From Macrothele yani (lineage: Eukaryota; Arthropoda; Arachnida; Araneae; Macrothelidae), in the NCBI GenBank assembly GCA_039090855.1, contig CM077034.1, forward strand, positions 230,953,005 through 231,017,004: a DNA stretch of 64,000 nt, given 5' to 3'. The position numbers were made by a program, and so were the translations under genes. The notes beneath the pieces are model-generated. The model was given only the letters and a program-made list of their open reading frames with translations, was not told where the DNA came from and searched no databases. Below are positions 1-15,000 of the stretch, piece by piece. Numbering within the stretch: position 1 is the first letter of the stretch; every line of letters starts with the position of its first letter.

Positions 1-3000
1 CGGGAATTGATTCAGGATGTTTCCAATGAGGTGACTCGAGTAATCCCACACCTCAACGATGGATGTGCCCTGACTGGAAAACAAGACTTGCTCAACGTTG
101 GGCCGCTGTCATAAAGAAACATGGAGATTACTTCGAAGGTCTGTAAAGGTAAAGAGACATTCTAGAAAAGTATGGATGGGAATAGCTTCTCCACGCGCCG
201 TACAGTCCTGACATCAGCCCACCAGACTATGACTTGGTCTGAAGAAGCCACTCCCCGGGAAAAGATTCAGGATGTTTCCAATGACTTGACTCGAGTAATC
301 CCACACCTCAACGATGGATGTGCCCTGACTGGAAAACGAGACTTGCTCAACGTTGGGCCGCTGTCATAAAGAAACATGGAGATTACTTCGAAGGTCTGTA
401 AAGGTAAAGAGACATTCTAGAAAAGTATGGATGGGAATAGCTTCTCCACGCGCCGTACAGTCCTGACATCAGCCCACCAGACTATGACTTGTTCCCAAAA
501 CTGAAGAAGCCACTCCCCGGGAAAAGATTCAGGATGTTTCCAATGACTTGTCTCGAGTAATCCCACACCTCAACGATGGATGTGTCCTGACTGGAAAACA
601 AGACTTGTTCAACGTTGGGCCGCTGTCATAAAGAAACACGAAGATTACTTCGATGGTCTGTAAAGCTAAAGAGACATTCTGGAAAAGTATGGATGGGAAG
701 TGCTTCTCCACGTGTCGTACAGTCCTGACATCAGCCCACCAGACTATGACTTGTTCCCAAAACTGAAGAAGCCACTCCCCGGGAAAAGATTCAGGATGTT
801 TCCAATGACTTGTCTCGAGTAATCCCACACCTCAACGATGGATGTGTCCTGACTGGAAAACAAGACTTGCCCAACGTTGGGCCGCTCTCATAAAGAAACA
901 CGAAGATTATTACTTCGAAGGTCTGTAAAGCTAAAGAGACATTCTGGAAAAGTATGGATGGGAAGTGCTTCTCCACGAGTCATACAGTCCTGACATGAGC
1001 CCACCAGACTATAACTTGTTCCCAAAACTGAAGAAGCCACTCCCCGGGAAAAGATTCAGGATGTTTCCAATGAGGTGTCTCGAGTAATCCCACACCTCAA
1101 CGATGGATGTGTCCTGACTGGAAAACAAGACTTGTTCAACGTTGGGCCGCTGTCATAAAGAAACATGGAGATTACTTCGAAGGTCTGTAAAGCTAAAGAG
1201 ACATTCTGGAAAAGTATGGATGGGAATTGCTTCTCCACGTGACGTACAGTCCTGACATCAGCCCACCAGACTATGACTTGTTCCCAAAACTGAAGAAGCC
1301 ACTCCCCGGGAAAAGATTCAGGATGTCTCCAATGACTTGACTCGAGTAATCCCACACCTCAACGATGGATGTGTCCTGACTGGAAAACAAGACTTGCTCA
1401 ACGTTGGGCCGCTGTCATAAAGAAACATGGAGATTATTACTTCGAAGGTCTCTAAAGGTAAAGAGACATTCTGGAAAAGTATGGATGGGAATTGCTTCTC
1501 CACGTGACGTACAGTCCTGACATCAGCCCACCAGACTATGACTTGTTCCCAAAACTGAAGAAGCCACTCCCCGGGAAAAGATTCAGGATGTCTCCAATGA
1601 CTTGTGTCGAGTAATCCCACACCTCAACGATGGATGTGTCCTGACTGGAAAACAAGACTTGTTCAACGTTGGGCCGCTCTCATAAAGAAACACGAAGATT
1701 ATTACTTCGAAGGTCTGTAAAGCTAAAGAGACATTCTGGAAAAGTATGGATGGGAATTGCTTCTCCACGTGACGTACAGTCCTGACATCAGCCCACCAGA
1801 CTATGACTTGTTCCCAAAACTGAAGAAGCCACTCCCCGGGAAAAGATTCAGGATGTCTCCAATGACTTGTGTCGAGTAATCCCACACCTCAACGATGGAT
1901 GTGTCCTGACTGGAAAACAAGACTTGTTCAACGTTGGGCCGCTCTCATAAAGAAACACGAAGATTATTACTTCGAAGGTCTGTAAAGCTAAAGAGACATT
2001 CTGGAAAAGTATGGATGGGAATTGCTTCTCCACGTGACGTACAGTCCTGACATCAGCCCACCAGACTATGACTTGGTCTGAAGAAGCCACTCCCCGGGAA
2101 AAGATTCAGGATGTCTCCAATGACTTGTGTCGAGTAATCCCACACCTCAACGATGGATGTGTCCTGACTGGAAAACAAGACTTGTTCAACGTTGGGCCGC
2201 TGTCATAAAGAAATACGAAGATTATTACTTCGAAGGTCTGTAAAGCTAAAGAGACATTCTGGAAAAGTATGGATGGGAATTGCTTCTCCACGTGACGTAC
2301 AGTCCTGACATCAGCCCACCAGACTATGACTTGGTCTGAAGAAGCCACTCCCAGGGAAAAGATTCAGGATGTCTCCAATGACTTGTGTCGAGTAATCCCA
2401 CACCTCAACGATGGATGTGTCCTGACTGGAAAACAAGACTTGTTCAACGTTGGGCCGCTCTCATAAAGAAACACGAAGATTATTACTTCGAAGGTCTGTA
2501 AAGCTAAAGAGACATTCTGGAAAAGTATGGATGGGAATTGCTTCTCCACGCTTACGTACAGTCCTGACATCAGCCCACCAGACTATGACTTGGTCTGAAG
2601 AAGCCACTCCCCGGGAAAAGATTCAGGATGTCTCCAATGACTTGTGTCGAGTAATCCCACACCTCAACGATGGATGTGTCCTGACTGGAAAACAGGACTT
2701 GTTCAACGTTGGGCCGCTCTCATAAAGAAACACGAAGATTATTACTTCGAAGGTCTGTAAAGCTAAAGAGACATTCTGGAAAAGTATGGATGGGAATTGC
2801 TTCTCCACGTGACGTACAGTCCTGACATCAGCCCACCAGACTATGACTTGGTCTGAAGAAGCCACTCCCCGGGAAAAGATTCAGGATGTCTCCAATGACT
2901 TGTGTCGAGTAATCCCACACCTCAACGATGGATGTGTCCTGACTGGAAAACAAGACTTGTTCAACGTTGGGCCGCTCTCATAAAGAAACACGAAGATTAT

Positions 3001-6000
3001 TACTTCGAAGGTCTGTAAAGCTAAAGAGACATTCTGGAAAAGTATGGATGGGAATTGCTTCTCCACCTTACGTACAGTCCTGACATCAGCCCACCAGACT
3101 ATGACTTGGTCTGAAGAAGCCACTCCCCGGGAAAAGATTCAGGATGTCTCCAATGACTTGTGTCGAGTAATCCCACACCTCAACGATGGATGTGTCCTGA
3201 CTGGAAAACAAGACTTGTTCAACGTTGGGCCGCTCTCATAAAGAAACACGAAGATTATTACTTCGAAGGTCTGTAAAGCTAAAGAGACATTCTGGAAAAG
3301 TATGGATGGGAATTGCTTCTCCACGTGACGTACAGTCCTGACATCAGCCCACCAGACTATGACTTGGTCTGAAGAAGCCACTCCCCGGGAAAAGATTCAG
3401 GATGTCTCCAATGACTTGTGTCGAGTAATCCCACACCTCAACGATGGATGTGTCCTGACTGGAAAACAAGACTTGTTCAACGTTGGGCCGCTCTCATAAA
3501 GAAACACGAAGATTATTACTTCGAAGGTCTGTAAAGCTAAAGAGACATTCTGGAAAAGTATGGATGGGAATTGCTTCTCCACGTGACGTACAGTCCTGAC
3601 ATCAGCCCACCAGACTATGACTTGGTCTGAAGAAGCCACTCCCCGGGAAAAGATTCAGGATGTCTCCAATGACTTGTGTCGAGTAATCCCACACCTCAAC
3701 GATGGATGTGTCCTGACTGGAAAACAAGACTTGTTCAACGTTGGGCCGCTCTCATAAAGAAACACGAAGATTATTACTTCGAAGGTCTGTAAAGCTAAAG
3801 AGACATTCTGGAAAAGTATGGATGGGAATTGCTTCTCCACGTGACGTACAGTCCTGACATCAGCCCACCAGACTATGACTTGGTCTGAAGAAGCCACTCC
3901 CCGGGAAAAGATTCAGGATGTCTCCAATGACTTGTGTCGAGTAATCCCACACCTCAACGATGGATGTGTCCTGACTGGAAAACAAGACTTGTTCAACGTT
4001 GGGCCGCTCTCATAAAGAAACACGAAGATTATTACTTCGAAGGTCTGTAAAGCTAAAGAGACATTCTGGAAAAGTATGGATGGGAATTGCTTCTCCACGT
4101 GACGTACAGTCCTGACATCAGCCCACGAGACTATGACTTGGTCTGAAGAAGCCACTCCCCGGGAAAAGATTCAGGATGTTTCCAATGACTTGTGTCGAGT
4201 AATCCCACACCTCAACGATGGATGTGTCCTGACTGGAAAACAAGACTTGTTCAACGTTGGGCCGCTGTCATAAAGAACCATGGAGATTATTACTTCGAAG
4301 GTCTGTAAAGGTAAAGAGACATTCTGGAAAAGTATGGATGGGAATTGCTTCTCCACGCGTCGTACAGTCCTGACATCAGCCCACCAGACTATGACTTGGT
4401 CTGAAGAAGCCACTCCCCGGGAAAAGATTCAGGATGTCTCCAATGGGGTGACTCGAGTAATCCCACAACTCAACGATGGATGTGTCGTGACTGGAAAACA
4501 AGACTTGCTCAACGTTGGGCCGCTGTCATAAAGAACCATGGAGATTATTACTTCGAAGGTCTGTAAAGGTAAAGAGACATTCTGGAAAAGTATGGATGGG
4601 AATTGCTTCTCCACGCGCAGTACAGTCCTGACATTAGCCCACGAGACTATGACTTGGTCTGAAGAAGCCACTCCCCGGGAAAAGATTCAGGATGTTTCCA
4701 ATGACTTGTCTCGAGTAATCCCACAACTCAACGATGGATGTGTCCTGACTGGAAAACAAGACTTGCTCAACGTTGGGCCGCTGTCATAAAGAACCATGGA
4801 GATTATTACTTCGAAGGTCTGTAAAGGTAAAGAGACATTCTGGAAAAGTATGGATGGGAATTGCTTCTCCACGCGCCGTACAGTCCTGACATCAGCCCAC
4901 GAGACTATGACTTGGTCTGAAGAAGCCACTCCCCGGGAAAAGATTCAGGATGTTTCCAATGAGGTGACTCGAGTAATCCCACAACTCAACGATGGATGTG
5001 TCGTGACTGGAAAACAAGACTTGCTCAACGTTGGGCCGCTGTCATAAAGAACCATGGAGATTATTACTTCGAAGGTCTGTAAAGGTAAAGAGACATTCTG
5101 GAAAAGTATGGATGGGAATTGCTTCTCCACGCGCCGTACAGTCCTGACATCAGCCCACGAGACTATGACTTGGTCTGAAGAAGCCACTCCCCGGGAAAAG
5201 ATTCAGGATGTTTCCAATGACTTGTCTCGAGTAATCCCACACCTCAACGATGGATGTGTCCTGACTGGAAAACAAGACTTGCTCAACGTTGGGCCGCTGT
5301 CATAAAGAACCATGGAGATTATTACTTCGAAGGTCTGTAAAGGTAAAGAGACATTCTGGAAAAGTATGGATGGGAATTGCTTCTCCACGTGACGTACAGT
5401 CCTGACATCAGCCCACCAGACTATGACTTGGTCTGAAGAAGCCACTCCCCGGGAAAAGATTCAGGATGTTTCCAATGACTTGTGTCGAGTAATCCCACAC
5501 CTCAACGATGGATGTGTCCTGACTGGAAAACAAGACTTGCTCAACGTTGGGCCGCTGTCATAAAGAATCATGGAGATTATTACTTCGAAGGTCTGTAAAG
5601 GTAAAGAGACATTCTGGAAAAGTATGGATGGGAATTGCTTCTCCACGCGACGTACAGTCCTGACATCAGCCCACGAGACTATGACTTGGTCTGAAGAAGC
5701 CACTCCCCGGGAAAAGATTCAGGATGTTTCCAATGACTTGTGACTCGAGTAATCCCACACCTCAACGATGGATGTGTCGTGACTGGAAAACAAGACTTGC
5801 TCAACGTTGGGCCGCTGTCATAAAGAACCATGGAGATTATTACTTCGAAGGTCTGTAAAGCTAAAGAGACATTCTGGAAAAGTATGGATGGGAATTGCTT
5901 CTCCACGCGCCGTACAGTCCTGACATCAGCCCACGAGACTATGACTTGGTCTGAAGAAGCCACTCCCCGGGAAAAGATTCAGGATGTTTCCAATGACTTG

Positions 6001-9000
6001 TCTCGAGTAATCCCACACCTCAACGATGGATGTGTCCTGACTGGAAAACAAGACTTGTTCAACGTTGGGCCGCTGTCATAAAGAAACATGGAGATTATTA
6101 CTTCGAAGGTCTGTAAAGGTAAAGAGACATTCTGGAAAAGTATGGATGGGAATTGCTTCTCCACGTGACGTACAGTCCTGACATCAGCCCACCAGACTAT
6201 GACTTGGTCTGAAGAAGCCACTCCCCGGGAAAAGATTCAGGATGTTTCCAATGACTTGTCTCGAGTAATCCCACACCTCAACGATGGATGTGTCCTGACT
6301 GGAAAACAAGACTTGTTCAACGTTGGGCCGCTGTCATAAAGAAACATGGAGATTATTACTTCGAAGGTCTCTAAAGGTAAAGAGACATTCTGGAAAAGTA
6401 TGGATGGGAATTGCTTCTCCACGTGACGTACAGTCCTGACATCAGCCCACCAGACTATGACTTGGTCTGAAGAAGCCACTCCCCGGGAAAAGATTCAGGA
6501 TGTTTCCAATGACTTGTCTCGAGTAATCCCACACCTCAACGATGGATGTGTCCTGACTGGAAAACAAGACTTGCTCAACGTTGGGCCGCTGTCATAAAGA
6601 ACCATGGAGATTATTACTTCGAAGGTCTGTAAAGGTAAAGAGACATTCTGGAAAAGTATGGATGGGAATTGCTTCTCCACGCGCCGTACAGTCCTGACAT
6701 CAGCCCACGAGACTATGACTTGGTCTGAAGAAGCCACTCCCCGGGAAAAGATTCAGGATGTTTCCAATGACTTGTCTCGAGTAATCCCACACCTCAACGA
6801 TGGATGTGTCCTGACTGGAAAACAAGACTTGCTCAACGTTGGGCCGCTGTCATAAAGAACCATGGAGATTATTACTTCGAAGGTCTGTAAAGGTAAAGAG
6901 ACATTCTGGAAAAGTATGGATGGGAATTGCTTCTCCACGTGACGTACAGTCCTGACATCAGCCCACCAGACTATGACTTGGTCTGAAGAAGCCACTCCCC
7001 GGGAAAAGATTCAGGATGTTTCCAATGACTTGTCTCGAGTAATCCCACACCTCAACGATGGATGTGTCCTGACTGGAAAACAAGACTTGCTCAACGTTGG
7101 GCCGCTGTCATAAAGAACCATGGAGATTATTACTTCGAAGGTCTGTAAAGCTAAAGAGACATTCTGGAAAAGTATGGATGGGAATTGCTTCTCCACGTGA
7201 CGTACAGTCCTGACATCAGCCCACGAGACTATGACTTGGTCTGAAGAAGCCACTCCCCGGGAAAAGATTCAGGATGTTTCCAATGACTTGTCTCGAGTAA
7301 TCCCACACCTCAACGATGGATGTGTCCTGACTGGAAAACAAGACTTGCTCAACGTTGGGCCGCTGTCATAAAGAACCATGGAGATTATTACTTCGAAGGT
7401 CTGTAAAGGTAAAGAGACATTCTGGAAAAGTATGGATGGGAATTGCTTCTCCACGCGTCGTACAGTCCTGACATTAGCCCACGAGACTATGACTTGGTCT
7501 GAAGAAGCCACTCCCCGGGAAAAGATTCAGGATGTTTCCAATGAGGTGACTCGAGTAATCCCACAACTCAACGATGGATGTGTCGTGACTGGAAAACAAG
7601 ACTTGCTCAACGTTGGGCCGCTGTCATAAAGAACCATGGAGATTATTACTTCGAAGGTCTCTAAAGGTAAAGAGACATTCTGGAAAAGTATGGATGGGAA
7701 TTGCTTCTCCACGCGTCGTACAGTCCTGACATTAGCCCACGAGACTATGACTTGGTCTGAAGAAGCCACTCCCCGGGAAAAGATTCAGGATGTTTCCAAT
7801 GACTTGTCTCGAGTAATCCCACACCTCAACGATGGATGTGTCCTGACTGGAAAACAAGACTTGCTCAACGTTGGGCCGCTGTCATAAAGAACCATGGAGA
7901 TTATTACTTCGAAGGTCTGTAAAGGTAAAGAGACATTCTGGAAAAGTATGGATGGGAATTGCTTCTCCACGCGCAGTACAGTCCTGACATTAGCCCACGA
8001 GACTATGACTTGGTCTGAAGAAGCCACTCCCCGGGAAAAGATTCAGGATGTTTCCAATGAGGTGACTCGAGTAATCCCACAACTCAACGATGGATGTGTC
8101 GTGACTGGAAAACAAGACTTGCTCAACGTTGGTCCGCTGTCATAAAGAACCATGGAGATTATTACTTCGAAGGTCTGTAAAGGTAAAGAGACATTCTGGA
8201 AAAGTATGGATGGGAATTGCTTCTCCACGCGCCGTACAGTCCTGACATCAGCCCACGAGACTATGACTTGGTCTGAAGAAGCCACTCCCCGGGAAAAGAT
8301 TCAGGATGTTTCCAATGACTTGTCTCGAGTAATCCCACACCTCAACGATGGATGTGTCCTGACTGGAAAACAAGACTTGCTCAACGTTGGGCCGCTGTCA
8401 TAAAGAACCATGGAGATTATTACTTCGAAGGTCTGTAAAGGTAAAGAGACATTCTGGAAAAGTATGGATGGGAATTGCTTCTATACGCGCCGTACAGTCC
8501 TGACATCAGCCCACCATACTATGACTTGGTCTGAAGAAGCCACTCCCCGGGAAAAGATTCAGGATGTTTCCAATGACTTGTCTCGAGTAATCCCACACCT
8601 CAACGATGGATGTGTCCTGACTGGAAAACGAGACTTGCTCAACGTTGGGCCGCTGTCATAAAGAACCATGGAGATTATTACTTCGAAGGTCTGTAAAGGT
8701 AAAGAGACATTCTGGAAAAGTATGGATGGGAATTGCTTCTCCACGCGCCGTACAGTCCTGACATCAGCCCACCATACTATGACTTGGTCTGAAGGAGCCA
8801 CTCCCCGGGAAAAGATTCAGGATGTTTCCAATGAGGTGACTCGAGTAATCCCACACCTCAACGATGGATGTGTCGTGACTGGAAAACAAGACTTGCTCAA
8901 CTTTGGGCCGCTGTCATAAAGAACCATGGAGATTATTACTTCGAAGGTCTGTAAAGGTAAAGAGACATTCTGGAAAAGTATGGATGGGAATTGCTTCTCC

Positions 9001-12000
9001 ACGCGCCGTACAGTCCTGACATTAGCCCACGAGACTATGACTTGGTCTGAAGAAGCCACTCCCCGGGAAAAGATTCAGGATGTTTCCAATGAGGTGACTC
9101 GAGTAATCCCACACCTCAACGATGGATGTGTCGTGACTGGAAAACAAGACTTGCTCAACGTTGGGCCGCTGTCATAAAGAACCATGGAGATTATTACTTC
9201 GAAGGTCTGTAAAGGTAAAGAGACATTCTGGAAAAGTATGGATGGGAATTGCTTCTCCACGCGCCGTACAGTCCTGACATTAGCCCACGAGACTATGACT
9301 TGGTCTGCAGAAGCCACTCCCCGGGAAAAGGTTCAGGATGTTTCCAATGAGGTGACTCGAGTAATCCCACACCTCAACGATGGATGTGTCGTGACTGGAA
9401 AACAAGACTTGCTCAACGTTGGGCCGCTGTCATAAAGAACCATGGAGATTATTACTTCGAAGGTCTGTAAAGCTAAAGAGACATTCTGGAAAAGTATGGA
9501 TGGGAATTGCATCTCCACGCGCCGTACAGTCGTGACATCAGCCCACGAGACTATGACTTGGTCTGAAGAAGCCACTCCCCGGGAAAAGATTCAGGATGTT
9601 TCCAATGAGGTGACTCGAGTAATCCCACACCTCAACGATGGATGTGTCGTGACTGGAAAACAAGACTTGCTCAACGTTGGGCCGCTGTCATAAAGAACCA
9701 TGGAGATTATTACTTCGAAGGTCTGTAAAGGTAAAGAGACATTCTGGAAAAGTATGGATGGGAATTGCTTCTCCACGCGCCGTACAGTCCTGACATCAGC
9801 CCACGAGACTATGACTTGGTCTGAAGAAGCCTCTCCCCGGGATAAGATTCAGGATGTTTCCAATGACTTGTCTCGAGTAATCCCACACCTCAACGATGGA
9901 TGTGTCCTGACTGGAAAACAAGACTTGTTCAACGTTGGGCCGCTGTCATAAAGAAACATGGAGATTATTACTTCGAAGGTCTCTAAATCTAAAGAGACAT
10001 TCTTTAAAAGTATGGATGGGAATTGCTTCTCCACGTGACGTATAGTCCTGACATCAGCCCACCAGACTATGACTTGGTCTGAAGAAGCCACTCCCCGGGA
10101 AAAGATTCAGGATGTTTCCAATGACTTGTCTCGAGTAATCCCACACCTCAACGATGGATGTGTCCTGACTGGAAAACAAGACTTGTTCAACGTTGGGCCG
10201 CTGTCATAAAGAAACATGGAGATTATTACTTCGAAGGTCTCTAAAGGTAAAGAGACATTCTGGAAAAGTATGTATGGGAATTGCTTCTCCACGTGACGTA
10301 CAGTCCTGACATCAGCCCACCAGACTATGACTTGGTCTGAAGAAGCCACTCCCCGGGAAAAGATTCAGGATGTTTCCAATGACTTGTCTCGAGTAATCCC
10401 AAACCTCAACGATGGATGTGTCCTGACTGGAAAACAAGACTTGTTCAACGTTGGGCCGCTCTCATAAAGAAACACGAAGATTATTACTTCGAAGTTCTGT
10501 AAAGCTAAAGAGACATTCTGGAAAAGTATGGATGGGAATTGCTTCTCCACGCGTCGTACAGTCCTGACATCAGCCCACCATACTATGACTTGGTCTGAAG
10601 AAGCCACTCCCCGGGAAAAGATTCAGGATGTTTCCAATGACTTGTCTCGAGTAATCCCACACCTCAACGATGGATGTGTCCTGACTGGAAAACAAGACTT
10701 GTTCAACGTTGGGCCGCTCTCATAAAGAACCACGAAGATTATTACTTCGAAGGTCTGTAAAGCTAAAGAGACATTCTGGAAAAGTATGGATGGCAATTGC
10801 TTCTCCACGCGTCGTACGGTCCTGACATCAGCCCACCATACTATGACTTGGTCTGAAGAAGCCACTCCCCGGGAAAAGATTCAGGATGTTTCCAATGACT
10901 TGTCTCGAGTAATCCCACACCTCAACGATGGATGTGTCCTGACTGGAAAACAAGACTTGTTCAACGTTGGGCCGCTCTCATAAAGAAACACGAAGATTAT
11001 TACTTCGAAGGTCTGTAAAGCTAAAGAGACATTCTGGAAAAGTATGGATGGGAATTGCTTCTCCACGCGTCGTACAGTCCTGACATCAGCCCACCATACT
11101 ATGACTTGGTCTGAAGAAGCCACTCCCCGGGAAAAGATTCAGGATGTTTCCAATGACTTGTCTCGAGTAATCCCACACCTCAACGATGGATGTGTCCTGA
11201 CTGGAAAACAAGACTTGTTCAACGTTGGGCCGCTGTCATAAAGAAACATGGAGATTATTACTTCGAAGGTCTCTAAAGGTAAAGAGACATTCTGGAAAAG
11301 TATGGATGGGAATTGCTTCTCCACGTGACGTACAGTCCTGACATCAGCCCACCAGACTATGACTTGGTCTGAAGAAGCCACTCCCCGGGAAAAGATTCAG
11401 GATGTTTCCAATGACTTGTCTCGAGTAATCCCACACCTCAACGATGGATGTGTCCTGACTGGAAAACAAGACTTGTTCAACGTTGGGCCGCTGTCATAAA
11501 GAAACATGGAGATTATTACTTCGAAGGTCTCTAAAGGTAAAGAGACATTCTGGAAAAGTATGGATGGGAATTGCTTCTCCACGTGACGTACAGTCCTGAC
11601 ATCAGCCCACCAGACTATGACTTGGTCTGAAGAAGCCACTCCCCGGGAAAAGATTCAGGATGTTTCCAATGACTTGTCTCGAGTAATCCCACACCTCAAC
11701 GATGGATGTGTCCTGACTGGAAAACAAGACTTGTTCAACGTTGGGCCGCTGTCATAAAGAAACATGGAGATTATTACTTCGAAGGTCTCTAAAGGTAAAG
11801 AGACATTCTGGAAAAGTATGGATGGGAATTGCTTCTCCACGTGACGTACAGTCCTGACATCAGCCCACCAGACTATGACTTGGTCTGAAGAAGCCACTCC
11901 CCGGGAAAAGATTCAGGATGTTTCCAATGACTTGTCTCGAGTAATCCCACACCTCAACGATGGATGTGTCCTGACTGGAAAACAAGACTTGTTCAACGTT

Positions 12001-15000
12001 GGGCCGCTCTCATAAAGAAACACGAAGATTATTACTTCGAAGGTCTGTAAAGCTAAAGAGACATTCTGGAAAAGTATGGATGGGAATTGCTTCTCCACGC
12101 GTCGTACAGTCCTGACATCAGCCCACCATACTATGACTTGGTCTGAAGAAGCCACTCCCCGGGAAAAGATTCAGGATGTTTCCAATGAGGTGACTCGAGT
12201 AATCCCACACCTCAACGATGGATGTGTCCTGATTGGAAAACAAGACTTGCTCAACGTTGGGCCGCTCTCATAAAGAAACACGAAGATTATTACTTCGAAG
12301 GTCTGTAAAGGTAAAGAGACATTCTGGAAAAGTATGGATGGGAATTGCTTCTCCACGCGCCGTACAGTCCTGACATCAGCCCACGAGACTATGACTTGGT
12401 CTGAAGAAGCCACTCCCCGGGAAAAGATTCAGGATGTTTCCAATGACTTGTCTCGAGTAATCCCACACCTCAACGATGGATGTGTCCTGACTGGAAAACA
12501 AGACTTGTTCAACGTTGGGCCACTGTCATAAAGAAACATGGAGATTATTACTTCGAAGGTCTCTAAAGGTAAAGAGACATTCTGGAAAAGTATGGATGGG
12601 AATTGCTTCTCCACGCGCCGTACAGTCCTGACATCAGCCCACCATACTATGACTTGGTCTGAAGAAGCCACTCCCCGGGAAAAGATTCAGGATGTTTCCA
12701 ATGACTTGTCTCGAGTAATCCCACACCTCAACGATGGATGTGTCCTGACTGGAAAACAAGACTTGTTCAACGTTGGGCCGCTCTCATAAAGAAACACGAA
12801 GATTATTACTTCGAAGGTCTGTAAAGCTAAAGAGACATTCTGGAAAAGTATGGATGGGAATTGCTTCTCCACGCGTCGTACAGTCCTGACATCAGCCCAC
12901 CATACTATGACTTGGTCTGAAGAAGCCACTCCCCGGGAAAAGATTCAGGATGTTTCCAATGACTTGTCTCGAGTAATCCCACACCTCAACGATGGATGTG
13001 TCCTGACTGGAAAACAAGACTTGTTCAACGTTGGGCCACTGTCACAAAGAAACATGGAGATTATTACTTCGAAGGTCTCTAAAGGTAAAGAGACATTCTG
13101 GAAAAGTATGGATGGGAATTGCTTCTCCACGTGACGTACAGTCCTGACATCAGCCCACCAGACTATGACTTGGTCTGAAGAAGCCACTCCCCGGGAAAAG
13201 ATTCAGGATGTTTCCAATGACTTGTCTCGAGTAATCCCACACCTCAACGATGGATGTGTCCTGACTGGAAAACAAGACTTGTTCAACGTTGGGCCGCTGT
13301 CATAAAGAAACATGGAGATTATTACTTCGAAGGTCTCTAAAGGTAAAGAGACATTCTGGAAAAGTATGGATGGGAATTGCTTCTCCACGTGACGTACAGT
13401 CCTGACATCAGCCCACCAGACTATGACTTGGTCTGAAGAAGCCACTCCCCGGGAAAAGATTCAGGATGTTTCCAATGACTTGTCTCGAGTAATCCCACAC
13501 CTCAACGATGGATGTGTCCTGACTGGAAAACAAGACTTGTTCAACGTTGGGCCGCTCTCATAAAGAAACACGAAGATTATTACTTCGAAGGTCTGTAAAG
13601 CTAAAGAGACATTCTGGAAAAGTATGGATGGGAATTGCTTCTCCACGCGTCGTACAGTCCTGACATCAGCCCACCAGACTATGACTTGGTCTGAAGAAGC
13701 CACTCCCCGGGAAAAGATTCAGGATGTTTCCAATGACTTGTCTCGAGTAATCCCACACCTCAACGATGGATGTGTCCTGATTGGAAAACAAGACTTGCTC
13801 AACGTTGGGCCGCTGTCATAAAGAAACATGGAGATTATTACTTCGAAGGTCTCTAAAGGTAAAGAGACATTCTGGAAAAGTATGGATGGGAATTGCTTCT
13901 CCACGCGCCGTACAGTCCTGACATCAGCCCACCATACTATGACTTGGTCTGAAGAAGCCACTCCCCGGGAAAAGATTCAGGATGTTTCCAATGACTTGTC
14001 TCGAGTAATCCCACACCTCAACGATGGATGTGTCCTGACTGGAAAACAAGACTTGTTCAACGTTGGGCCGCTCTCATAAAGAAACACGAAGATTATTACT
14101 TCGAAGGTCTGTAAAGCTAAAGAGACATTCTGGAAAAGTATGGATGGGAATTGCTTCTCCACGCGTCGTACAGTCCTGACATCAGCCCACCATACTATGA
14201 CTTGGTCTGAAGAAGCCACTCCCCGGGAAAAGATTCAGGATGTTTCCAATGAGGTGACTCGAGTAATCCCACACCTCAACGATGGATGTGTCCTGATTGG
14301 AAAACAAGACTTGCTCAACGTTGGGCCGCTCTCATAAAGAAACACGAAGATTATTACTTCGAAGGTCTGTAAAGGTAAAGAGACATTCTGGAAAAGTATG
14401 GATGGGAATTGCTTCTCCACGCGCCGTACAGTCCTGACATCAGCCCACGAGACTATGACTTGGTCTGAAGAAGCCACTCCCCGGGAAAAGATTCAGGATG
14501 TTTCCAATGACTTGTCTCGAGTAATCCCACACCTCAACGATGGATGTGTCCTGACTGGAAAACAAGACTTGTTCAACGTTGGGCCACTGTCATAAAGAAA
14601 CATGGAGATTATTACTTCGAAGGTCTCTAAAGGTAAAGAGACATTCTGGAAAAGTATGGATGGGAATTGCTTCTCCACGCGCCGTACAGTCCTGACATCA
14701 GCCCACCATACTATGACTTGGTCTGAAGAAGCCACTCCCCGGGAAAAGATTCAGGATGTTTCCAATGACTTGTCTCGAGTAATCCCACACCTCAACGATG
14801 GATGTGTCCTGACTGGAAAACAAGACTTGTTCAACGTTGGGCCGCTCTCATAAAGAAACACGAAGATTATTACTTCGAAGGTCTGTAAAGCTAAAGAGAC
14901 ATTCTGGAAAAGTATGGATGGGAATTGCTTCTCCACGCGTCGTACAGTCCTGACATCAGCCCACCATACTATGACTTGGTCTGAAGAAGCCACTCCCCGG

